From contig NC_081334.1 in assembly GCF_022539665.2 (NCBI RefSeq), positions 6,108,424 to 6,172,423 of the forward strand: a stretch of DNA of 64,000 nucleotides, given 5' to 3'. The notes under the pieces were generated by a model. It was not told the DNA's origin. It did not search any database and saw nothing but the letters and a program-made list of their open reading frames with translations. Within the stretch, counting starts at the first letter, position 1. The number at the start of each line of letters is the position of its first letter. The stretch comes from Daphnia carinata (taxonomy: Eukaryota > Arthropoda > Branchiopoda > Diplostraca > Daphniidae). The translations under genes were made by a program, and so were the position numbers. Positions 26,264 through 37,522 of this stretch are shown here, piece by piece.

Positions 26264-27910
26264 TTACGCATCTTCTTCTTCGACGCTTTCATCTTCTGCA
26301 ATATGAATGTCGACGAGCAAACTTTGATTGCCGCCATTTGGCACGGGTGTTGAGGTACGTTGAAGATCAGATGGTGGTTGAGATGCTGTCGACAAGCCAT
26401 TGGCTTCTTCTGAAATGATGGATAAGGATGGATTTCGTACCATGGCTGATAGTTGACCGGACGAGCTAACTCGCTGACGGGATCGCCAATAGTCACGAGG
26501 GTTGTTCCATCCTTGAGCAGGCGGGCGAGGAGCTGGGGGCAGGATGTGCCCGTGCCCTGGAATGTAGAGCGTAGGCATCATACGACTGTTGAACAAATGG
26601 CGTGCGGAGAATTCCGAATTTTCAGAGTTGGTGGAACCACTATTGCTCCGACTTCGGGACGTACCCCCCAAACCCAAAATATGTGCGTTGTCATCAAAGA
26701 CGTAGCTACGTAAAACTCGATAAGGCGAACCAACCGAGTGGCCACCGCACGCACCAGACAAACTCTGTAAGCAATAAATGTTATTTTATTTGCAATTGTA
26801 ATTAAATTTGCTAAATGTAAACATACGCCACTGTGACTGGTTGCTAAAATTTCTGAATAAGATATGCCGGTTGGAAGAGGCTCGAGAACAGCTAGCAACG
26901 ACCATATTGGCAAGCAAAATTTGAAGATCATGAACATGAAGAAAACTGGAGAATAGATAAGCTGGGTGTGAGCAAATATTCCACTGCAACCAACAACCTC
27001 ATCCCCCACTGTAAGAAAATGAACATTTTTCTTTTAGAATTTGGTGCAAAAGTACAGGGAAACTCTCACTTACTTATTTTGATAGTGACATCATAAACCA
27101 ATCCAGTGATGGCTGAGACTTCGAAGGCAAAAATTACTGCCCAGAGATTTCTTTTTTGTGTTTTCTTAACACACTCTAAGGTGGAAACTTCATTGATTTT
27201 TCGGGTAATGTAGATGCCTGCTATCAAGAAAAGCTGAACACCCAAAAAATCTGCTGCTGAGAGCATGACCCAATAGGGCTCTGCCATAGAAGCATTGAGA
27301 TGTTAACTTAAAGTACATAATGTTGCAGCAATAAGAAATTTTATTACTGAGGCATTCGGTCCAGCTGGGTCCCACATCTAGGATGCCAATCGCTGCAACA
27401 GCAACTACGTAAGTTGAGAAAATACCCATCAGAGGGAACCAGACAGTTCTTGCAATGGTTTCCCTGTGAAGGATCCTGAATGCTTGAACCCAATGGAAGT
27501 GGCACAATGTAACAAGTTGTAGAACCTTCAGTGCTGTGGCACCCAAATCAAGTTCAGGATAGTGACCGCTGAGCATCCAGTTAACAACACTGCAATAAAA
27601 TAAACAAAGCCATTTGAGGTGTTGATGTGAGATGATTTCTGAATTGTAGGATTTACCAAATAATGCACTCAACAAGTGCCATGTAGAAAATGACATAATG
27701 ATGAATTTGCTCATGATGTACAGCATGGAAGCGTCCGACTTTGAATAAGCACAATACGAATGTTAATACCATAAGTGCTGACAAAACGCTCCTTCGGACA
27801 CAGGCAACTGTGTCATAACCCACAAAACAACCTTTGATAGACACGTCCATCGAGTCATTGTGCCATGGAGGAACATGATTTTTGTCGTCGAACATGTGGA
27901 AATGATGCAT
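26264..27910 (-). CDS. Seven-transmembrane protein, family not recognised
   Basis: Five exons join in phase to 461 residues: 27,657-27,910; 27,348-27,589; 27,074-27,280; 26,827-27,008; 26,264-26,764. The start is the first ATG of the 5' exon. The N-terminus is short (about 30 residues). Seven hydrophobic segments follow at roughly residues 31-55, 65-90, 103-125, 135-157, 167-190, 208-230 and 248-275. The C-terminal tail is about 170 residues, cytosolic-looking and rich in Ser/Arg/Pro, with a GTSRSRSNSGSTNSENSEFS stretch (a likely phosphorylation region) and an acidic end. The layout fits a polytopic membrane protein or orphan GPCR-like protein. No DRY or NPxxY motif of class A receptors is apparent. 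The function is unknown. Exon structure and splice sites are clear, so the gene itself is real; only its identity is open. Confidence 0.85.
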
Positions 27911-29426
27911 TCTCTAGCGTACGATTCGACCCAATAGTCAGGGAAAAAAAATATCACGTGTTTACATCACCAGTAGCTGATTATCGCAAGAAAAGTACGT
28001 GCTGCTCTTTGATTCTTCTTCTCTTCTTTTGGTAAACAATACAGCTTCCGAATTGAAGACAACGCCATCTGCCAAGAGAACCATGAAATCGTCGCAATTA
28101 TGCTAGAAACGTAAAAACCCAATTCAACTCAAGGGACATGCAAACAAAGCTTATGAAGTGATCGATAAAAAATTTAATCAAGTTACCTTATTTACTTGAA
28201 GAAAATAAAACGCGATTTCACTAGGATGGATGGACAAGAATGCTAGCAGACGCGGGACGCCTGATTCGATCCCGTCCTCTTTGAAAATTGAACTCAATCT
28301 CGAAATGGAACACGCCAGATACAGAGAACTAGGGAAGGAGCACAACAAATAACTCTTAAACTAAAACATTAAAATTTATTTTTCACCGCTACTATATTAA
28401 AAAAGGGCGTTAACCCTTGGATCGATGGCCACTCCAATTTGTTCACGAATTCAACAACTCTGTTATTTGGAGCACCCACTCATTCACTTGAAAAGGGTGG
28501 CGAAAGAAAGCAATTTAACTTATGACATTTTTCGCCTCTTCTTCTTCCAGTCCAACTAAAAAAAAAACTGTCACGCCACATTTTTCACTAGCAAATCGCC
28601 CTTTTTAAACCCACCAATTATTTAGAAGTGATGACCGCAGCAGTCAGCGGGACGTCTGCGCATGGCTTTAGATTTTTTTCACCCCACTTTTTCTTGAACA
28701 TTGGACGGGACAGTTAACTTCTGCTTCGCAACCTTTCGAGACTCATTTTTTATTCGAATCAGAAAGCAGGTGACACGCGCCTATTTCGGTTATGCAGCGT
28801 TTCAGGTTAACATTGCTGCTTTCCCTCGCCCTAAACGGAACAATTACAAGGTAAAAACACATTTCATATTCAAAGTATTTTCTAGATCTAATTTTTTTAG
28901 TCAGTAAAAAAAAAAAATAAGACATCGGAAAAGAGTGTAAAGCATGCATAAATTATGGATATTAAGAAAGTATTAATTTATCACACATGAGATGTAAAAA
29001 TTGCGAAATTGATACCATGTGAAATGAGTCGGAAAGGACGGATGGGTCGTACATGATTTCCCCGAGGTACGACAATGATCGTGCTCAGCTGGCCGGAACT
29101 TGCGTTCAGCAGAAAATAGTGCCTCTAGATGCGTTTTCCGCCGTCAGCAACCGCCCCGTGCTTTTCACGAACTTTGAACGAGTCTCCCCTTTTTTTTTGT
29201 CGCTTTTTCTTCTTTGTTGCGTTTTGTGCCCTCCATTGAATGGCGTGATCCGGACAAAAGAAGTTGGGAGCTGTTGAAACCTTCAACGGTATCGTTCGAT
29301 CAATGAGGGGGGATGGGGGGACGACATAAGTGTAGCCCAGTAACATGAGAAAATCTCACAGTTGCCTCGTCACCATACGAGACCTCATCTTTTTACTTTG
29401 TTTCTTGCGCGAATCCCTAAAGCCAG
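27911..29426. other. Divergent intergenic region and unresolved receptor 5' end
   Basis: This region separates the minus-strand 7TM gene from the plus-strand Cys-loop receptor, so it should contain both promoters. It also likely holds the receptor's signal-peptide exon. Two hydrophobic candidate starts occur: one beginning at 29,345 (MRKSHS..., with a FLLCF core), and an open frame around 29,053-29,277 with an LSLFLLCCVLC segment. Neither joins in frame to the first solid exon through a good splice pair, so no choice is made. Confidence 0.5.
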
Positions 29427-32364
29427 GCGCTGGTGATAAGTCCAAGCAGGATCAGGAACAATAAGGAGAACCGTGAAGGGCGAAAGGGGACGTCTTCGCT
29501 TCCTACACCGCAGCACAATCGCACCAATGACGCTCTGAGGGCTCTTAGTCGAAATATAACTTCACTTTTGGAAAATCTCCTCAAAGATTATGATTCCAAT
29601 CATCATCCGGGCTATGATTCAGGTTTCAATTTCCTAATCCATTTCACAATTTTGCAAAGCTCCATGCGTTTGCTGTTACATTTCTTTTTCAGGATCACCA
29701 ACTGTGGTCAAAAGCAATATATTAGTTAGATCCATGGGTCCCTTCTCTGAACATCGAATGGTAAATCAATTTTCAGATATTACCTGCCATCTTAGTTTGT
29801 TTCATCACCTAATCATCTTTTGGTATCATCGACTAGGATTACTCGATGGACTGTTATTTTAGACAGGTATGTTGTTGTTCTTTTAATTCATACGTCTAGC
29901 GCTTTAAATGGATCTGAAATGAAAATTCATACAGTCCTGGCAGGACCGACGCTTGAGCTTTAATGGTCCCATCGAAACACTTAGTTTGAGTATCAAAATG
30001 CTCGAAGGGATTTGGAAGCCTGATACTTTTATTTATAACGGGAAAAAATCTTACCTCCACACGATTACGACACCCAACAAATTGCTGCGCATCAACAAGG
30101 ACGGCAGCATCCTTTATTCTGTTCGGTTCGATTATATAAACCAAATGTATAGATTTGGATGTGAGTCATCAGAATTCTTGCATGTTGAGTAGATTGACCA
30201 TCAAAGCCAAATGTTCCATGGACTTGAGAGAATTTCCAATGGATCATCAATCCTGTCCACTCATCCTCGGAAGCTGTAATATCAGAAAAATAATGAATAA
30301 TAATGTAAACTAAAAAGAAAAATTAACTTTAAACAGACAGTTACACCAAAGATGACGTGATTTACGTGTGGGATGAAGACCAGGGTGTCAAGTTCTTGGG
30401 TGACGTGGAACTTTCACAGTTTGACTTGATCTCGAGTCCTTATCGTAATGCGAGCATCTCGCGCAAAAGAGGTATCATCGATTGTTTGCTGAAAACAAAA
30501 AAGCTGATATCCAGACTTCTTTTGTCTCTGGATGAATGCAGAGCTTTACTCGGTGCTCCAAGTGAGTTTCAATCTGCGCAGAAAGCAAGGATATTTTCTG
30601 ATCCAAGTCTATGTACCATGTATCCTCATCGTGGTTTTGTCGTGGGTCTCATTCTGGCTCAACCGTGAAGCAACGAGTGATAGGATCAACCTAGGTAAAT
30701 TTGGAATTATTGTTTGAAAGAAATATGAGATATAAAAAAAATAAAAATCGATCTGTGTACAAAGTGACACCGTGCCTTATCCATTCTCCAGTCGCAAATA
30801 ATTTTCAATGTTTGTCAAAGGGATCACAACTGTTCTAACGTTGAGCACACTGGCTATCGACACGCGGACGGACTTACCCAAAGTGCACTACGCAACGGCC
30901 CTCGACTGGTTCATTTTCATCACCTTCGGTTACTGCATGGCTAGTCTCATCCAGTTTGCATCCGTTCACTATTTCACAAAGGTGATGTTAATTCTCATAC
31001 AAAAAAAAAAAAAAAGAAAATTACCCCATCATCCTGTCAATCGTTTATATCGATTCGTGCTTTTGCTCCTTTGGATTCGATGAACCGGTTTGGTTATGGA
31101 TTGATTCGGTTGTTCGGTTGACTGAAGCCACAATGTCGGCAATCGTCAAAGCCGAATGAGAATTTTTCTTTAAACGTCGTGACCGATTAACGTGACAAGA
31201 AACTACTGCAAACTTCCGGCTTTCAAGCCAATCATTCGATTTTCGATAGACTTCATTATAATCCTCAGCGGGACGGGGAAGAAAAAACTTCAAAGGCACG
31301 TTTCTCATTATTGGCCATTGAATGGCTCATTTTTCATCGGTCGTGAGTCTAATTCTCTTGGCATATGATGTCATATTGATCCGCCTCTTACTTGATGCCT
31401 GCCAACAACAACAAAAAAAGACTATTCATCCTGTCATTAGGTAGCATGTTTGGTCCCAAAAGTTCTCAATGACATTGCCGGATAAAAGGGGTCTACACAA
31501 AACTAAACATTATAAAAGAAACTGTACTACACAATGTGCCCTAATTCATCAACAACATGACGAATATTAATTTCCCCTCTCTAATGGGTTGAAATTCTTT
31601 TTAACGGTACATTTACCTCTCAAATATTTTTGAAAAGATTGGCAGCGGGGAGAATTATCAGACGCAAGAGATTTCGGTCTTGCATCGTAGACTAATGGAA
31701 ATCAACAGAAGCTCTAGCTGTGAACCTGACGACGGTAGGATAATGACGACCGACTTTGCCGATTGGGAAAAGCTCGGGGCTGAACTGCCTCAATTGTTTA
31801 GCGCTGCCCCCGTTGCATCTATTCCTCCTGTTCCTCCGTCCACACCTTCCGGCAACGACGAAGAGGTACTAAAAATAAACAAGAAAAGAAATGTTGTTAT
31901 TTCACAATTGAAATTTTTAGAAAACATTTCTGCAGACTAATGTACAAGCGATTCTCGAGGAGATAAAACTTAGCATTGAAATTTCGGACGAAGACGACGA
32001 GGACGGCGGTGCAACAAACAGCAAAGCAAAAATGCGCACCAATCGACGTCATCACAGTTCATCTTGCATGAAACAATTGTATTATTGCTTAATTGCTAAT
32101 GACTCATTCCGAGCGGTAGGTCAATTACTACAACATTAATATTTTTTCAATCTGTCTTAACCGATTCTCAAAATTACGTAGAAACGGAAACGCCGTGCAC
32201 TGGCCAAGGGGAACATCATCAATTCCGTCAGCAAAATCGACTCTGTTTCACGCGTTCTCTTCCCGGTGACCTTCTCCATCATTAATGTTATCTATTGGTG
32301 GGGCTTCATAGCGCAGAACAACGATTTTACTTGGAAACATTTGGACCATTATAAATTCTATTAA
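29427..32364 (+). CDS. GRD/CG8916-like GABA receptor subunit (Cys-loop channel)
   Basis: A pentameric ligand-gated ion channel subunit at the plasma membrane, probably GABA-gated. Exons: 29,427-29,622; 29,693-29,760; 29,837-29,866 (30 bases); 29,935-30,125; 30,193-30,275; 30,337-30,471; 30,542-30,694; 30,821-30,981; 31,638-31,865; 31,921-32,115; 32,182-32,364. The ligand-binding domain contains the [14 protein letters not shown] block and the 13-residue Cys-loop ([15 protein letters not shown]). TM1 follows [13 protein letters not shown]. The TM2 region reads [22 protein letters not shown]3 follows, and then comes a variable loop with an acidic SDEDDEDGG patch. TM4 ends near [10 protein letters not shown], and the stop follows shortly after it. 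The TM2 block and TRTDLPKV loop place it with the insect GRD/CG8916 group rather than RDL. The TM2 entrance has SDR instead of the anion-channel PAR. The signal peptide exon is not resolved, so the start is incomplete. Confidence 0.9.
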
Positions 32365-33109
32365 AACGTAAACAAAGATAAAAAAGAAAAGAAAAACGTT
32401 TGACCTAAAATTGACCTTCTCCGGTACAAGAGAGCCCAGCGGAGGATAGTAACACGATCAACTGGCATGTTGTGTCGCCATTGGTTGTGATGTTGCGCAA
32501 GGAATTTTTATGTCTATCATACTTTGCATGCTGTTTTAGCTCCAAGCTTCCTCAAGTCTCCCTTAAAAGGCCCATCCTAATAAATGAATTGACGGCAAGC
32601 GTTTTTGTCTCGATTTGTAGTTATTATTCACCTTTCGAGTCTAGAAAAACAAAACAATCCTTGAAACACGGTTTATGCAAATGCGCATTTTTGTTCTTCC
32701 AGCGGCTTCTGCGAAAAGAAGCGCTAAAACAAAAATTTACAGTTTTTACTTCTTTAAAAAGAAAACGAATCATTAGAGTGTTGAAATTCCCCGTAAGCGA
32801 CAATTGCGCAGGTGTACATGGCAATGAGGGAAAGCGCAATATTTCCAACAAGAGAGCGACGTGGCAAACGGGCACCCAGCGATTAGGTCAGTTGCTCTAG
32901 GGCTTGGGTCATTTTCTTTTTCGTCTGGGAGGCTGGTTCTAAAAGAACTCTAGTCCCTTTTGGGGTAGAGACTCTTATGGCATTTCACCTTGGAGCTGTT
33001 TTTCTCAAATAATTCTCTTACATTGTTGGATTGAAACGAAGTTGGGATTCATTTGCGACTCGGCCGCGTTGCTCGTCGGGCTACTCTCAAAAAAACTCCA
33101 TAACACACC
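32365..33109. other. Intergenic
   Basis: Contains the 3' UTR of the Cys-loop receptor and the upstream region and 5' UTR of the PAH gene. A 142-codon open frame at 32,472-32,900 was examined. It has no domain features and is not called as a gene. Confidence 0.5.
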
Positions 33110-35417
33110 ATGGACGCCTCTTTCAAGGTAAGCAGTCGACGCCACTATGGCCCCCCTCTTTGTTGACATGTTTAACATGCCCTCACAATGGAGGCGAGTG
33201 AAAGCTCAACTTTCTATCGTAAATGGTGGGGAGGCTTCAGACTAAAATTGCACAAATCTTTTAAAAACGAAGACGTCGAAGGCCACAAAAAGAAAGCCCT
33301 CCCAAAAACATTTTGTAAAAAAATTTAATAATGTTTATTATCGACGCTACTAGCTATGAAATGAACTACTTTCCCCCACGCCAATTTAGTCAGGATTCTC
33401 AGCTTCGTTTCAGTTGTGAACCCATGTTGGCCAAAGTTACAATAGTGAGCCAACTTGTGGCATGCGACGCAATCTTCAGCTTTCCAGCATCCTTACAATA
33501 TCTCTAGCAGCCTACACTGTATTTTTTTTCCCCTTGTGATTGTTTAATTTGTTTCCACAAAAAGGACAAGTCAGTTCAACGGAAATTGAGTTACATCATG
33601 GATAGCCCCAAAGCCTCCAACAAGGAAATCTTGCTGTTCAGTATGCCAGAGGAAGTTGGTGCACTGGCAAAAGCTTTAAAAATATTCGAGGTACCGTACC
33701 CTTTTTTTTTTTTTGTAACGAAAGGGAAATCCGCCTTTCCGCCATTGAATCTGCTTGTTGTTTATAAATCTTCTTTTGGAACCATTTTTCATCAGGACAA
33801 CAAGGTGAATCTGCTTCACATTGAGTCCCGCTCGTCCAAGCGTTCAATCGGAGATTACGAATTCATCGTCGAGATTGATACTCTTTTGGGGGACGTGGCC
33901 GGCGCCCTGGAACAACTCAGGAAGCAATCCTCTTACTTCCAGATCATATCACGCGATCACAAGGATGGAAACGGTTGGACAACGAAAAAAAGAGATTTTT
34001 TTTACGTTCTTTTTCTCTAAACTTTAAGAACAACAAAATCGATTTAAACGAAATATGAACGACGATTTTTTAATTAAAAAAAAACAAACAAACAGAGGAG
34101 ACTATTCCCTGGTTCCCCGGTCGCATTCAAGACTTGGATCGATTCGCCAATCAGATTCTGTCTTATGGCTCCGAGCTCGATGCTGATCATCCTGGATTCA
34201 CCGATCCCGTCTACCGTGCTCGTCGCAAGGAATTTGCAGACATTGCATTCCACTACAAATAGTAAAGCAAAACAACAACAAACAAAAAAACAAACTTTGC
34301 ATTCGTTAAACTATTTTTTGTTTGTTTTGTTTCCTGAATTTGCAGCGGCGAGAAAATCCCGCAAGTGGAGTACACTCCCGAAGAGATTGCTACATGGGGA
34401 ACCATCTATCGGCAACTGACGAAACTTTACCCAACTCACGCATGTCGTGAATTCAATCACAATTTCCCGCTACTGATTGAAAACTGCGGCTACAAGGAGG
34501 ATAATATCCCCCAACTGCAAGACATTTCCGATTTCCTTCATGGTAATCCGATCAGCCCCCGTTCTAATCGCGCACGATTGATGAAGTAATTAATATTAGA
34601 TTGCACTGGTTTCACATTGCGTCCGGTGGCTGGATTACTATCGTCGCGTGATTTTCTTGCTGGATTGGCATTTCGTGTGTTCCACTCGACCCAATACATC
34701 CGCCACGGAAGCGTACCATTGTACACGCCAGAACCAGACATCTGTCACGAACTCTTGGGTCACGTTCCGCTCTTTGCCGATCCAGAATTTGCTCAATTCT
34801 CCCAAGAGATTGGATTGGCTTCTCTAGGCGCGCCCGATGAGTTCATTGAACGCTTGGCCACGGTATATAATAATCTGCGCTAAATTGCTGACCCACTCTC
34901 TCTTTTTTTTTCACACCCAAAAGTTTTTATTACCATTCATAATTTATTGTCATTAGTGTTATTGGTTTACTGTCGAATACGGAATGTGTCGTCAAGGAGG
35001 CGAATTAAAAGCGTACGGAGCTGGCCTGCTGTCATCTTTTGGTGAACTCGAGTATTGTCTGACGGACAAACCGGAAATCCGACCTTTCGAGCCAGCCAAG
35101 ACGGCTTTGCAAAAATATCCCATTACTTCTTACCAACCACTCTATTTCGTATCAGAGAGCTTTGAGGATGCTAAAGAAAAAATGATGTAAGACTTTAAAA
35201 ATCAAATTCATCTTCAGCTGTTACCATTGAATTCTTTATTTGTTTTTAAATTAACAGCGCGTACGCCAAAACAATCCCGCGGCCTTTCAGCGTTCGCTAC
35301 AACCCGTACACGCTCAACGTCGAGATTTTAAATTCGAAGCCGCAATTGGAAAATTTATTGAAAAACATCAACTGGGAAATAACACGGATCACCGACGCTC
35401 TATGCAAAATGCGCTAG
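33110..35417 (+). CDS. Pah: Phenylalanine-4-hydroxylase
   Basis: Converts L-phenylalanine to L-tyrosine using Fe(II), O2 and tetrahydrobiopterin in the cytosol. The fly orthologue (Henna) also hydroxylates tryptophan. Eight exons join in phase to 445 residues (human PAH has 452): 33,110-33,127; 33,565-33,690; 33,796-33,973; 34,096-34,261; 34,346-34,542; 34,600-34,862; 34,957-35,186; 35,258-35,417. The first exon encodes only six residues (MDASFK) and was chosen because it joins in frame to the second exon by a clean GTAAGC donor. Residues about 25-105 form the ACT regulatory domain, and about 110-405 the catalytic domain. The iron ligands are present: the two His of CHELLGH and the Glu of WFTVEYG. 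The pterin loop [10 protein letters not shown] is intact. The C-terminus carries the tetramerisation arm and helix. Features such as [10 protein letters not shown] favour PAH over tryptophan or tyrosine hydroxylase. Confidence 0.97.
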
Positions 35418-36154
35418 GATAGAGTTTTATTCCCTTTCATTTAGTTCAATAATAGCTACTACGTGATAGTATTATATGCCTTACATCCATTTTGTGAGGG
35501 GTTGTGGCATTTTTAATGTAACCCGCTGCTCTTTAGATTTACACGCAACACAACTTTGTTATCTTCGCTATCGTCAATCGTCTTCAAATAAATAGAGAAC
35601 TTTGCTACAACCACCCAAAAGTTCCAACATTCAAATTTGAAGAGTCTCTCAATTTCCAAGTAAAACGGCGCTCGCTCCGCCAATTTCTTATTATACTTTA
35701 GGGAAATACGGGAAACGTTGTGACATGTAAACTAAGAAAATGAAAAGTTCGGTTTGACAAAAGATATGGCTTCAACTTAGCTGTATAAGCAATCCCACGC
35801 AAAGCCATATGCCGCGCGTAAAGGGGCTGGTTATATTAGCTCGGAGAATTGGAACCAAAAAAAATAAAATATTTTAGAATTTTGAATTCAAGAAAAGAGA
35901 TTGAAATTTAGATAAGAAAAGTAAAAAATTCATAGGGTACAGCGACGAGCATTCAACGTTTTGTCACACAGAAGCAAGCTATCGTTGTTAAACGACTGTA
36001 AACGACGTTTCTGTCAATAGCTGACGCTTCCATCGAATCACAAGACAATTCGTTTCTTTTTATCCTGTTCTGCACGTAAAAAAATTTTCCCCAACAGCGA
36101 GTGACTTTACAATCGACAGGTACGCATCTGACAAGAATCTCACGCTACTTAGAA
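35418..36154. other. Spacer between the two hydroxylase genes
   Basis: Holds the PAH 3' UTR with a polyadenylation signal at 35,587 and the leader of the second copy. No ACT-domain exon equivalent to 33,565-33,973 is detectable here. An open frame continues upstream of the chosen ATG of the second gene to an acceptor-like CCCCAACAG near 36,098, so a further 5' exon cannot be excluded. Confidence 0.5.
35587..35592 (+). terminator. Polyadenylation signal AATAAA
   Basis: A canonical hexamer about 170 bases downstream of the PAH stop codon, in a suitable position for 3' end formation of that gene. Confidence 0.5.
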
Positions 36155-37522
36155 ATGAAATCCGCTAATGATGGAACTGACATAAATGTTGGAAAGGCTC
36201 GTAAACATGGCGGTAGCGAGGAAGGTAAGAAAAGTGTAAAACCAAAACAACAGAAACCCTCTACCTCTACGCATCGTAACATATTAAAGAGTCTCCTTTG
36301 TTATGTTCTCCCTTTTTTTTCCCAGAACGCACAATATGGTTTCCACGTCGAGTACAAGATCTGGATCACATTCCAAGCAATACACTTTCGTTCGGTATAG
36401 ATTTAGATCCTGACCATCCCGGCTTTAACGACTCCATTTATCGCGAACGCCGCAAAGAAATAATCGAGATTGCCGTAAACTACAGACAGTAACCTACATT
36501 TTCGGTGGCAAACAAATTCCGCAGGAAACTAATGAGATTCAAAATTGATAGCGGACAACCAATACCCAAAGTTGAGTACACTCCCGAAGAGGTAGCAACA
36601 TGGAGTACGATTTTTCGTCGCATGACTCAAATGTATCCCACTCACGCTTGTCTCGAATTTAATAACATTTTCCCGTTAATGGTGGAGCATTGCGGTTACA
36701 GAGAAAATGCCATCCCTCAACTTCAAGATGTCTCCGATTTCCTTAACAGTATTTTCTTTTTTTTTTTTTTTGCACATTCGTTAGGGAATTTTTTCTGATT
36801 TAATTTTACGTCAGGTCGAACGGGTTTCATCTTACGACCAGTGGCTGGTTTCCTATCGTTTCGGGATTTCCTTGCGGGCCTTGCCTTCCGCGTGTTCCAT
36901 GCGACGCAATACATTCGCCATAGCAGCAAGCCAATGTACACGCCCGAGCCTGATGCCTGTCACGAACTTTTAGGTCACGCTCCGCTACTTGCCGACGCCT
37001 CGTTCGCCGACTTTGCTCAACAAATTGGACTTGCTTCGTTAGGTGTTTCAGACGAATGCATTAAACGGTTGGGAGTGGTATGTTATGAAGGCAAAGAAAA
37101 ATTGAGAATATTCCATTTAAAAGGTGCTATTTAAATGTGAATTCAGTGCTTTTGGTTTACGTTCGAATTTGGCTTGTGCCGCCAAGACGGAAAATTAAGA
37201 GCCTATGGTGGTGCTTTGCTTTCATCGTTCGGAGAGCTCGAACACTGTTTCTCTGATCAAATTGAAATGAAGCCCTACGACCCACCCAAAACTGCGCTAG
37301 AAGAACACCCGATCAAGAAATATCAGCACGTTTACTATGTCTCGGAAAGCATTGAGGAAGCAAAGCAAAAGCTGCTGTATGACGACTAAGAACTGTGAAA
37401 AAGATCGGCTTCTATCCATTCTCTTTTTATTTATTTACAGTGACTATACGAAAACCATCCCACGAAACTTCACCGTGAGTTACTACTCATCCAACCGCAG
37501 TATAGATATCATGAATTCGTAG
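36155..37522 (+). CDS. Phenylalanine hydroxylase-like tandem paralogue, catalytic core only
   Basis: Six exons join in phase to 334 residues: 36,155-36,224; 36,326-36,488; 36,552-36,748; 36,815-37,077; 37,147-37,376; 37,441-37,522. Three of the exons have the same lengths as in the neighbouring PAH (197, 263 and 230 bases) with matching intron phases, which shows tandem duplication. The catalytic domain is readable end to end, and the iron ligands are kept (CHELLGH and the Glu of WFTFEFG). Differences are large: the first exon is a short Lys/Gly-rich peptide in place of the ACT regulatory domain. The C-terminus stops about 30 residues early, so the tetramerisation helix is missing. Several pterin-pocket positions differ from PAH. 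The reading frame is intact with good splice sites, so it is not an obvious pseudogene. Substrate and activity are unknown. An extra upstream exon cannot be excluded. Confidence 0.88.

Noticed and set aside
32472-32900. 142-codon plus-strand frame between the GABA receptor and PAH
   Set aside because: No domain, no signal or splice support; the region fits a 3' UTR and promoter spacer.
33110-35417. Tryptophan or tyrosine hydroxylase instead of PAH
   Set aside because: The sequence around [10 protein letters not shown], the ACT domain type and the C-terminal arm fit PAH better; side activity on tryptophan is still possible.
36155-37522. PAH-like copy as a pseudogene
   Set aside because: All six exons join in phase, splice sites are good, and the iron ligands are intact; nothing in the sequence is disabling, although function is unproven.
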